Source: Akkermansiaceae bacterium (GTDB lineage: Bacteria > Verrucomicrobiota > Verrucomicrobiia > Verrucomicrobiales > Akkermansiaceae). Taken from it: a DNA stretch of 64,000 nucleotides. Made by a program: the position numbers and the translations under genes. The first letter of the stretch is position 1; each line of letters begins with the position of its first letter. The DNA lies in assembly GCA_029242935.1 (NCBI GenBank), contig JAQWSX010000042.1, positions 1-64,000 on the forward strand. Reading direction: 5' to 3'. This document shows, one piece after another, positions 54,806 through 63,508 of this stretch. The notes below the pieces were generated by a model. The model was not told the DNA's origin, ran no database searches, and saw nothing but the letters and a program-made list of their open reading frames with translations.

Positions 54806-57358
54806 ATGGAATTCCTCGCTCTCAAAAATCTCTTCTGGGTTCTACCCGTCGTAATCCTGTCGCTTGGTATCGCTGCTTGGTCTTACCATCAGCGGAAGAA
54901 AGCAATCTCCCTTCTTACCCAAAACTCTGGACACTGTAATCTGAAGTCAAATGCCTCTCCGGTCCGCCGGCGGATCCTCGGAATCGTTCTTCTCACTTCT
55001 CTCTTACTTGCCGGAGTCTCCGTCCTCCGCCCGATCAGCGGGTTCGTCAGAACTGAGTTCAAACGCCCTTCAAAAAATTTGGTTGTCCTATTCGATATTT
55101 CCAACTCGATGACAGCAACAGACACCGAAGGAATTAGTCGGAACGATGCCGCAAAACTTCTCTTACGTGAATTCATCAATTCTCGTCCGACAGATCGGAT
55201 CGGCCTTATCTCTTTCGCAGGCGATACCTTTATCGAGACGCCTGTCACCCGGAGCCGCGCTACTCTCCTCAAACGCGTTAATCAAATCCAACCCGGTGAC
55301 TTCCTAGTTCCCGGCACCGACATCACCGCTGCTCTTGAGGAAGCTCAAAATCTCCTCACCGAAGAACCCCCTCCGGGATCAGCGATTATTGTTCTCTCCG
55401 ATGGAGATAACGTCACCGGAGGAGATCCAGAAACCGTCCTCAGGCAACTTAAGAAATCCAAAGTGCCCATTATCGCGGTTGCCTTTGGAAAGGACGGCGT
55501 GCCAGCCAACGTGCCCAGAACCGAAATGTTCACACAGTCTAACCACAATACGGTCAAGCAACTCTCCGGGTCAACCAATGGACTATTTCTTAGCGCTTCA
55601 CCGAAGGAAGTTGAGGCTCAAATTACCCAACTCAACACCCGTGTCGACACTATCGAGTTGAATGGTGAAAATATCGCCGGTGAACTTTACGAACGACCCC
55701 AGGATATTTTTGTCTGGCCTCTTACCTTATCTCTTATCTGTCTCATGATCCACATCTTGCTCCCCCTTAGAACCAAAAACTGGCATCCGCTAACAACCGC
55801 AATCGCCTTCCTTCTTTCCATAGCTCCAAGCCTTCCCGGCGAAGAGGTCGATTCTTACGACGAAGCACTAGAGGTTGCCAAGGAAGAAGCATTACCCGTC
55901 ATGGTGATCTTCACCGGATCCGATTGGTCAAAACTCTCAATCACATTCGAACAGGAAATCCTCACGCACCAAATTTTCAAACAATGGGCAGAGACCAAAA
56001 TTGTCTGGACGCTCATCGACCTTCCCCGTGTTGGACTCACCGATGTGGAGCGGCGCGCTCGACGTACTCTCATGAAGGAACTAGGGGTCGAAACCTTTCC
56101 GATGGCTGTCTTTTTGGACGTGAACAAGAACCCGATGGGCTCTCTCACCCACGATCCCAAAGGACCCAGTTCTTGGATCGAGCGCGCCAATGCCATCTTG
56201 AAGGGTGAAATTGCGGCCGCCGACACCGCCGCTTCAACAGATTACCTTCCAGAAGAAATTCGCAAAAGCCTTGAAGACCCTACTCTCACCGAGACCCAGC
56301 GAAGTATCCGCTTTTACAACAAAGCTCTGGAGCTTGAAAAAGCTGAGCCTGAACTCACCTTGAAATCTGAAGACCGCTTTAAACTGCTGCTTGATCTTTA
56401 CAGCAAGGCTGCCGATGCCGCACCGATCCTCCGAAACGATTTAAAGTTCGCCGCACTTCATAAGCGAGGGATCCTTCATCATCGGAAGGGTCAATCTCGC
56501 GTCCCAAAATCCGAACAGGAAATCATGATGATGGCGATGCAGGAACGTTCTGATCCGGTAAAGCTTCTAAAGCGTGCCAAAAGTTCATTCAAAAATGCTC
56601 TCGAAATTTATAGAAGTGCCGCCCCCCTCAAACCCGCAGACGAAGAACTCAGCGACAACCTCGCTCTTGTTTACAAAAATATCTCGCGGGTCCAGGCCTA
56701 CCTTGATTTCCTCGCAGCCTTCCAAGCTGCCATCGAGGACACCCAAAACGCCCTCAATCAGGAAAATCGATTCGTCAAAAGCCTTGAAAGGGAAGTCAAC
56801 ACTCTCACCGAGGTAAACAAGAAGGCAATCGAAAGCGCCGCGAACTCGATTCAACATCTCATAGCGAGAGCGGAAGCAATCGAGGATTCGCCGACTATTC
56901 TACCAGAAGAGGGATTAAAGGATTACCGCCTGGCCGAGGAAGATATCGTTCTGGCGCCCTCCCCCCATCGCGAACGCCAGTTGGAGCAAGCAGCTCAACA
57001 CATCCAAGATGCCCTAGATCATTTGATCGATCCCCAGCAACAGCAGCAACCTCAACCAGCTCAAGGCGAGGGGGAAGGTGAGCCCCAAGAGGGCGAAAAA
57101 AGTGAAGGTGAGGAACCGGAAGGCGAAGGGGGCCGCCAAAACGAGCAAGAAAATCCGCAGGGTGATCGCCCCGAGGGCGATGAACCTACGGATGGAGATG
57201 AGGGCGAAGGCGATGAAAAAGGCAAGGGAGAGCCCGATGATAATGATCTCAAGAGAGCCGAAAAAGAGGGCGGTGATCTACGTTCGCGACTCCTGAGGAA
57301 ACAGCAGCAGGAATATCTCCGTAATGGTCGACGAGTTCCTCGAAGTAAGAACCACTAA
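54806..57358 (+). CDS. BatB-thioredoxin-like-BatC fusion protein
   Basis: 850 residues, far longer than a single BatB (about 330). BatB part: membrane segments near 9-25 and 57-75, VWA domain about 90-285 with MIDAS FDISNSM (97-101) and LSDGDN, then another membrane stretch (303-343). A thioredoxin-like domain follows (about 350-455); where relatives have a C-x-x-C after SDW, this has S375 and S378, so it cannot do thiol exchange. TPR-like helices run about 490-700. The end (735-835) is an acidic Glu/Gly/Pro/Gln-rich tail like that of BatC. It starts 14 bases after batA. Confidence 0.78.
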   Translation: MEFLALKNLFWVLPVVILSLGIAAWSYHQRKKAISLLTQNSGHCNLKSNASPVRRRILGIVLLTSLLLAGVSVLRPISGFVRTEFKRPSKNLVVLFDISNSMTATDTEGISRNDAAKLLLREFINSRPTDRIGLISFAGDTFIETPVTRSRATLLKRVNQIQPGDFLVPGTDITAALEEAQNLLTEEPPPGSAIIVLSDGDNVTGGDPETVLRQLKKSKVPIIAVAFGKDGVPANVPRTEMFTQSNHNTVKQLSGSTNGLFLSASPKEVEAQITQLNTRVDTIELNGENIAGELYERPQDIFVWPLTLSLICLMIHILLPLRTKNWHPLTTAIAFLLSIAPSLPGEEVDSYDEALEVAKEEALPVMVIFTGSDWSKLSITFEQEILTHQIFKQWAETKIVWTLIDLPRVGLTDVERRARRTLMKELGVETFPMAVFLDVNKNPMGSLTHDPKGPSSWIERANAILKGEIAAADTAASTDYLPEEIRKSLEDPTLTETQRSIRFYNKALELEKAEPELTLKSEDRFKLLLDLYSKAADAAPILRNDLKFAALHKRGILHHRKGQSRVPKSEQEIMMMAMQERSDPVKLLKRAKSSFKNALEIYRSAAPLKPADEELSDNLALVYKNISRVQAYLDFLAAFQAAIEDTQNALNQENRFVKSLEREVNTLTEVNKKAIESAANSIQHLIARAEAIEDSPTILPEEGLKDYRLAEEDIVLAPSPHRERQLEQAAQHIQDALDHLIDPQQQQQPQPAQGEGEGEPQEGEKSEGEEPEGEGGRQNEQENPQGDRPEGDEPTDGDEGEGDEKGKGEPDDNDLKRAEKEGGDLRSRLLRKQQQEYLRNGRRVPRSKNH

Positions 57359-57372
57359 TTTTCGAAACTAAA

Positions 57373-59673
57373 ATGTTCCGACTCGTTCTCATCTTCAGTG
57401 TCCTATCGGCAATGCCTTCCTGGGCACAGGACTACCGCGTTTCCAGGCCGCCAAATATCATCACTGAGGATCGGATTGAATCCATCAGCATCGTGACCAG
57501 AGCTGAAATGGAACTAGGCAAACTTCCCAAACATCCAAAAATCACTTGGCTCGGATACTCAAGTATTCGGCTTCCCAATGACGCCTATGGCAACATGCAG
57601 ACCGACAACCGAATTTCATTCGTCGCGACCTCACCAGGCTTGATCGATTTCCCTCCAATCCCGATCGTGCTTGAAAATAAGGAATTTTTTATTCGGATTG
57701 GAGAGATCAAGGTGACAGAAAACACCACATCAAAGACCGAAACCCGGTTAGAGATTCTCTGGAATGGAAGTGCTCAGATTCCAAGGCAGGTTCATTTGGG
57801 CGAAGCTGTGGAAGTTCAGTTTATCGAGCTTGTTGAAAACAAGAACACTAGGTTCCGAGCAGGTTCTTATTTCTCCCAGCCCTCGAATCGGGTCGTTGGA
57901 GCTCAGTGGCATCAATACCTACGCTACTCAGGACGTAAACCTGTTCCCAGTGACTACTTTTACACCTATTCCCAAGGCGGATTCTTCAGTCGCTATGGAA
58001 GTCCTGAAAACTACAGCGAAATGGAACAAGAAATCGAGGGCATCGATTACAACCTCCGCGCCTACAAGGCCCGTTTGTATTTCACCAAGGTTGGAAAATC
58101 GACCGGACACCTTAGCGCCACTCTTGGGATTTCGCGGATTCGCTCCAGACATAGGACTCATGTTATTCCGTTCGAAATCGAAGTGCTTCCAGTCCCTCCA
58201 ATCCCAAACAATCAGGCGATCGATTCAGGCCTTGTGGGAGACTGGGAATTTCAAATCGATTACCGCCCTCTTCAGCCAACCGCCTCTCGCCCGTTCATTA
58301 TCGACATCTCAATCACCGGTCAGGGGAACCCAAATCTTCGGAATGACTTTGATTTCTCAAGCCAAGGCTTCCCATCAGTCGAGAGCGATCTCTATCCAAA
58401 AGTTGGCAGTAACTACGATTTCTGGGAGGGAGACTTTACTCAGACTCTTCTCCCAACCGGCAAAGTAGGGACCCTACCCGCAATAACCCTCGCCTCTTTC
58501 GACACGGTTGACGATAGATGGCGTTTCCACAAAATCACACCAACCCTGAACCTTCCAGGAACTAGTGATATTACCGCATCAATGACCCCTAGAAAGGACG
58601 CTGGCAGCATCACCACACGTCCGGTTTTACTCAATCTTCCGGTGTCTACCTTTGGAGCCTTCGCTCTTGCCCCTTTTCTACCTTTTCTGTTTGGCCTAGC
58701 CAAGAAACGGCTGGACGCGCGCGATCCAGGGAAGAAAGACCGCGAACGAACCCTAAAACGTCTTATTATAAGCTTTAAATCAGGAAAAGGAACAGCCGAG
58801 GAAATTGACAACGATTTACTGCCAATTCTTCGACACAAACTCCGACTCCCTCCGGGATCAACCGTGAGAGAGATTGCCAGCGCACTTGATGATCAAGCAC
58901 TCGCCGCAAGACTTAAAACCCATGCCGAAATCTCCTTCTCAAGTCAGGAACAGGCGTTCGATTTCATTGCGTTGGGGCGCGAGCTCACCAAGATTTCGCT
59001 CCTGCTGCTTATCACCATTTCATCACTAAAAGGTTCGACCCTACAGGAAGCCAACCAAGCGTTTAACGAGGCCAATTTCAATAGAGCAATCGATATCTAT
59101 AATGGCCTGATCAAGGAGAGTCCTGACCATGGTTCCCTGCGCTACAACCTTGCTCAAGCACACCTTTCAGCAAATGACCCCGCTCGGGCACGAGCATCCT
59201 GCCACACCGCACTTTTACTTGATCCGCTGGACCAAGAAGCGCGAGACTTGATGAGTGACATTCGTGAGCGCCAAGGTGACCTAACAGTTTCCCGGAACCG
59301 GTTTCTCGACCTTCGCCCGGATCAATGGGTCGTTGTAGCCGCCGTGATTTGGGTTATCACCTATTTGTTTTTTGGAATCTGCAAATTTGTTTCACTCCCC
59401 CGCTGGCCTGGTTTCGCCCTCGCAATCATCGCTTTTCTCTTTTTGGGGACCGCCGCTTGGCGACAGAGTCAACATTACTCTCCCAATCAATACATGGTCC
59501 TTGCCGACGAACTTCCTCGCGAGCCCAAAGCGGGCACACCCGACTGGAATTATCCCGCTCTTAGGGCGGGTCAAATCGTTCAAATTTCCGAAGTCAATGA
59601 AACCCATGCCCTCGTTCGATCATCCGAAAGCACCTTTTGGCTTCCTATAAATGAACTTCAACAAGTCTGGTAA
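57373..59673 (+). CDS. BatD-BatE fusion protein
   Basis: 766 residues. A signal peptide (1-19) leads into a BatD-like beta-sandwich region (about 20-400) with two repeats of Ig-like strands. A membrane segment follows near 415-435. A helical linker leads to a TPR block (about 560-645: ANQAFNEANFNRAIDIYNGLI, GSLRYNLAQAHLSANDPARA), two more membrane segments (653-671, 680-697) and a C-terminal SH3-like domain (706-766), which is the BatE layout. The fusion joins two normally separate genes. Its stop touches the start of the next gene with no gap. Confidence 0.75.
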   Translation: MFRLVLIFSVLSAMPSWAQDYRVSRPPNIITEDRIESISIVTRAEMELGKLPKHPKITWLGYSSIRLPNDAYGNMQTDNRISFVATSPGLIDFPPIPIVLENKEFFIRIGEIKVTENTTSKTETRLEILWNGSAQIPRQVHLGEAVEVQFIELVENKNTRFRAGSYFSQPSNRVVGAQWHQYLRYSGRKPVPSDYFYTYSQGGFFSRYGSPENYSEMEQEIEGIDYNLRAYKARLYFTKVGKSTGHLSATLGISRIRSRHRTHVIPFEIEVLPVPPIPNNQAIDSGLVGDWEFQIDYRPLQPTASRPFIIDISITGQGNPNLRNDFDFSSQGFPSVESDLYPKVGSNYDFWEGDFTQTLLPTGKVGTLPAITLASFDTVDDRWRFHKITPTLNLPGTSDITASMTPRKDAGSITTRPVLLNLPVSTFGAFALAPFLPFLFGLAKKRLDARDPGKKDRERTLKRLIISFKSGKGTAEEIDNDLLPILRHKLRLPPGSTVREIASALDDQALAARLKTHAEISFSSQEQAFDFIALGRELTKISLLLLITISSLKGSTLQEANQAFNEANFNRAIDIYNGLIKESPDHGSLRYNLAQAHLSANDPARARASCHTALLLDPLDQEARDLMSDIRERQGDLTVSRNRFLDLRPDQWVVVAAVIWVITYLFFGICKFVSLPRWPGFALAIIAFLFLGTAAWRQSQHYSPNQYMVLADELPREPKAGTPDWNYPALRAGQIVQISEVNETHALVRSSESTFWLPINELQQVW

Positions 59674-61347
59674 ATGAAATCCATTCTCATTGCTGCCGCT
59701 CTGGCTTCATTCCTTCCCGCTCAAACAGTCACCTGGACCAAGGAAAACGAAATCTTTGTGCAAGAAAGCACGACTGTATTTGCTTCGAAACTCTCGAAAC
59801 AAATGGTCATCGTTGGACGACTTGGTTTATCTGAGACCAGACCAGCTGTCATCGTAAGCAAGGACGGCCACATCCTGTCTCCATTCCTGCCAAGCATTGA
59901 CGGAGAGGACGCATCCTATCTTCTTTATCGGCTTGATGGCTCTCGTATCGAGCTCGAAACAGTGGCTGAGAATGCAAAACACTTTGTTTCTTTGCTCAAG
60001 ATTAAGGAACCAGAACCCGACCTCGTTCCTATCCGGATTTCAAAAATTATCGATCATACTGTGATCTTACCCACAACAGCCCCTATCGCTTCAACCGGAG
60101 AGCCTTCCAGCCTCTTCGTAGATCATCTCGAGTTCGCTCCTCCAGAGAAAGCTAAAGCAATTCGACTGGATAGTGTGCTTCACCTCCTTGGAACTCCAGT
60201 TTTTGACCTCTCTGGTGCTTTGATCGCGACCACTTTAAAAGCTCGTGAAACCAACACTCCAGCCCTCATGATTCCATGGCTAATTGCCGACTTTCCGGAA
60301 CTTGATGCCATCCTTGCCGATGAAACTGTTTCGGATCTCGACAAACTGCCACTGGCCCCAAAGGCCACCATAGAAGAGGCTCGGGAAATGATTGTCTCGC
60401 CCATCACTCGAGCAAGACAGCGTTTCATCCAGAGGTCACACCCTAATCCACTGCCCTGTGTCCTTGTCTCAAACGAAGGGGCGCAAGCAACGCACTCGGT
60501 CATTGGCACTATCATTCACTCGGAGGGGCTCATCCTCACCAAAGCCAGTGATCTTGGCCCCTCCCTTGTGGTTCGTTACAACGGAAAAAACTATCCGGCT
60601 GTTCTTCTTTCAACTGACGAGGAGACCGATCTTGCTTTGGTTGGCATTCAAGAATTAGAAATGCCGGTCGTTCATTGGAGTGATGAACTTCCCGCCACCG
60701 GCTCAGTTGTGGCCTCTCCTATATTACTTCAGGAATCCACAGATGAAATGGTGGCAGAAGCAACCTCCTATGTTGGAATTTTCAGCCACGAACTCTTAAA
60801 GGGAATTCCTTCCGTGCATGCAACAAGTCAAGTCACAAGTCTGGGCCTCACCACCGAACAACTTGACTCAGGATTAAAGATCGCCGCAATCAAGCCCGAT
60901 ACTCCTGCCTTCGAATCCGGAATCTCGCCCGGAGACCTCATTAAAAAGATAAATAACCAACCTATTAATAACCGGGCCGATCTAACAGCATTTCTGGATC
61001 GTTGCGAGGTCGGAGAAAAAGTGACTGCCGAAATTGCGAGGGGTGGCTCGAGCAGGTCCCATGAGATTGAGCTCATCTCACCGCTCATGATTCCTCCGGC
61101 TACCGGAATCAATCCTTCAAACGGCGTCTCCATGATTCCCAGCATTAGGCGCGCACCTTTTCCCGATGTAATTGTGCACACGATCCCAATCAATGCATGG
61201 GATTGCGGATCCCCAGTCTTCGACATCAATGGACATGCTCTGGGAATTAATATTGCTGCAGTATCTCCAGCCCGAACGATTGCTCTTAAGCCTAAAGATA
61301 TTCGCGCAGCAATCGACCGCCTTCTCGCCAAGACCCGCGCATTTTAA
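59674..61347 (+). CDS. Secreted HtrA-like pseudoprotease with inserted PDZ domain
   Basis: 557 residues; signal peptide 1-17. Residues 30-225 form a first trypsin-like domain with no catalytic residues (LSPFLPS in place of the His motif; HLLGTPVFD in place of GDSGG). Residues 260-530 form a second one. Its Asp strand is kept (DEETDLALV), the His site reads LTKAS, and a PDZ domain (about 365-468) is inserted before the Ser loop. That loop reads DCGSPVF, so Cys511 sits where the nucleophile Ser should be. Loss of proteolysis is likely; a Cys-based activity is possible but unproven. It starts at the stop of BatD-BatE. Confidence 0.7.
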   Translation: MKSILIAAALASFLPAQTVTWTKENEIFVQESTTVFASKLSKQMVIVGRLGLSETRPAVIVSKDGHILSPFLPSIDGEDASYLLYRLDGSRIELETVAENAKHFVSLLKIKEPEPDLVPIRISKIIDHTVILPTTAPIASTGEPSSLFVDHLEFAPPEKAKAIRLDSVLHLLGTPVFDLSGALIATTLKARETNTPALMIPWLIADFPELDAILADETVSDLDKLPLAPKATIEEAREMIVSPITRARQRFIQRSHPNPLPCVLVSNEGAQATHSVIGTIIHSEGLILTKASDLGPSLVVRYNGKNYPAVLLSTDEETDLALVGIQELEMPVVHWSDELPATGSVVASPILLQESTDEMVAEATSYVGIFSHELLKGIPSVHATSQVTSLGLTTEQLDSGLKIAAIKPDTPAFESGISPGDLIKKINNQPINNRADLTAFLDRCEVGEKVTAEIARGGSSRSHEIELISPLMIPPATGINPSNGVSMIPSIRRAPFPDVIVHTIPINAWDCGSPVFDINGHALGINIAAVSPARTIALKPKDIRAAIDRLLAKTRAF

Positions 61348-61352
61348 TCTCG

Positions 61353-63485
61353 ATGAAAACCTTACTTTTCTTACTCAGTCTTACTGGATCTGTCTTTTCC
61401 CAAACTCCAAAAGAATTGGATCGTATCGTTCGGAAACTTGCCCCGGACTTGGTGGATGCCACCGTTGCGATCATGCTCAACGGTGGCTCCGGTTCCGGAG
61501 TAATCGTAAGCCCACAGGGATTGGTAATTACGGCCGCGCACGTTACGAATGATCCTAAGAAGCAGATGAAAGTGCTCCTTTCCGACGGACGAGAACTTCC
61601 CGCTACCAGTCTTGGAGTTGATCACGAAACCGACGGCGCGCTCTTACAAATCAACGCACCCGGACCCTTCCCCTATCGGCCCTATGTCGTAACCAAAACC
61701 TATAAGATCAATGATTGGGTCATCGCGACCGGCCACCCTGGAGGCCCAGTCGTAGGACGTCCCGCCCCGATTCGGCTAGGCAGAATAAGCGAGGCCGGCA
61801 CCAAGAGTGGCTTCAGCGACGCCATCACCACCTCGGCGACGGTGATCTCAGGCGACTCTGGCGGTCCACTCTACAACCTCAAAGGGGAGGTCATCGGGAT
61901 TAACAGCAACATTAGTGGTTCCTGGCGAATCAACAAACACGTCCCTCTACCCTCCATTGTTGCGCGCTGGGATGCTCTAATCGCTGGCAAAGCATTTGGC
62001 CGCCCAATGCAACCTCAACAAGAAACCGGAGATCTTTTCAATGAACCCTACGCCGAGCTCAGGGAGCGTTTTGAAGAAGCACTCGCCAAGCATGGCAAAG
62101 ATGATCCAGAAGGCATGGCATTACTCAAAAAACCACGACTTTTGGATCCCCACCACATGCAGGAATTCCTAGATCGATGGGAGCCAAATCTCGAAGCACC
62201 AAAATCGCCTCGATATGGCTTTCAGCTGGAAGGTCGCGCTCCGCGGATTACCTCAATCATTCCCAACAGTCCAGCGGCCACAAGCGCCCTCGTGACTGGT
62301 GACGTAATCACTGCAGCCAACGGTCAACCTGTGACAAGAACTACAGACCTCGCTCTCATTCTTCAAAAAGGTGGTAAAGTCTTGCTTACGATCAACAGGG
62401 GAAAAACCGTGGAACTTAAGCCAATGGAGGTAACCGCCCGCAAGCACTTCCCCCAACCGGTTGCCGGCGTGATCGACATGATTGTCATCGAACCGACCGA
62501 AGGCGATAATAGGCCAGAACAAGTGCCTGCAAAAGACTTCACTGGAGCCTTGGAATTCATTCGGAAAAGATTTGCTAAATCTGTTATTCCGCTCAAAGAC
62601 GGACGAGGAAAGATGCTGGTATCAGCAACTGTGATTCACGAAATTGGCCAGCTCATCACCAAAGCTTCCGAAATTGAAGATGTCAAAGATCTAAGCGCAA
62701 CTGTAGATGGCCAGGACTATCCAGTGACTATCATGGCCGTTGACGAAGTTACAGACTTAGCTCTAATCAACATCAATTTGACAGGTTTGGTCCCAGTAAA
62801 TTGGGAGTCGAAGGAACCCATGGTCGGACAACTTCTCGTAACCCCGGGCGGCAGGACCCTTATGAGTGGAGTGATTACGCAACCAGGCCGTGATGCCCCT
62901 AAGAAGGGTTACGAGCTCAATCACACCTCCGAAAAACCATCAGCCTATCTGGGAGTCACCTTTTCTGTCGAAACCTCGGCACCGGTCATCGAGACTATTG
63001 AACTTGGAAGCCCTGCCGACAAAATCGGGATTCTCGAAGGAGACAAGATCATCGAATTTGAGGGGTTTTCCGTCACGACGATAGAAGCTCTTGCCGAGCT
63101 CCTCACAAAGCGTTCACCTGGTGATAAGGTTGAAATCCTGATTGAAAGAGGAAATGAAGAGGTGAAACTTAAACCAATTTTAGATGTTCGCCCCGCTACT
63201 GCAGCAGGATCTTTCGACCGACAAGCCTCCCAACGCGACAGTAGACTTAGCCAGCTCAGTGCGCGAGGCGGCGATCTGAGCCGACGCCGCGATGACTTCC
63301 CCTACGTTCTTTACCACGATCAACCCTTAAGCCCGCACTTAATCGGAACACCTTTGGTTGACCTTAAGGGCGAGGTCGTAGGAATCAATATCGCAAGGGC
63401 AATGAGACACCGCTCACTAGCAATCCCAACTTTGAACCTTGATAGCGTGATTGAAAAACTTCGGAGCGAAGCATTAAACAATTGA
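61353..63485 (+). CDS. Secreted HtrA-like serine protease with second, inactive protease domain
   Basis: 710 residues; signal peptide 1-16. The first trypsin-like domain (about 25-210) has a full triad: His63 (TAAHV), Asp94 (DHETDGALL) and Ser169 (GDSGGP). A helical linker leads to PDZ1 (about 287-355). A second trypsin-like domain begins near 400; its His site reads ITKAS, its Asp is kept (DEVTDLALI), PDZ2 (about 525-608) is inserted before the Ser loop, and that loop reads HLIGTPLVD (662-670), so this half is inactive. The order matches that of the upstream gene, showing shared descent. It follows that gene after 5 bases. Confidence 0.78.
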   Translation: MKTLLFLLSLTGSVFSQTPKELDRIVRKLAPDLVDATVAIMLNGGSGSGVIVSPQGLVITAAHVTNDPKKQMKVLLSDGRELPATSLGVDHETDGALLQINAPGPFPYRPYVVTKTYKINDWVIATGHPGGPVVGRPAPIRLGRISEAGTKSGFSDAITTSATVISGDSGGPLYNLKGEVIGINSNISGSWRINKHVPLPSIVARWDALIAGKAFGRPMQPQQETGDLFNEPYAELRERFEEALAKHGKDDPEGMALLKKPRLLDPHHMQEFLDRWEPNLEAPKSPRYGFQLEGRAPRITSIIPNSPAATSALVTGDVITAANGQPVTRTTDLALILQKGGKVLLTINRGKTVELKPMEVTARKHFPQPVAGVIDMIVIEPTEGDNRPEQVPAKDFTGALEFIRKRFAKSVIPLKDGRGKMLVSATVIHEIGQLITKASEIEDVKDLSATVDGQDYPVTIMAVDEVTDLALININLTGLVPVNWESKEPMVGQLLVTPGGRTLMSGVITQPGRDAPKKGYELNHTSEKPSAYLGVTFSVETSAPVIETIELGSPADKIGILEGDKIIEFEGFSVTTIEALAELLTKRSPGDKVEILIERGNEEVKLKPILDVRPATAAGSFDRQASQRDSRLSQLSARGGDLSRRRDDFPYVLYHDQPLSPHLIGTPLVDLKGEVVGINIARAMRHRSLAIPTLNLDSVIEKLRSEALNN

Positions 63486-63508
63486 ATCTACCTCGTTAAA
63501 CGAGAAGT

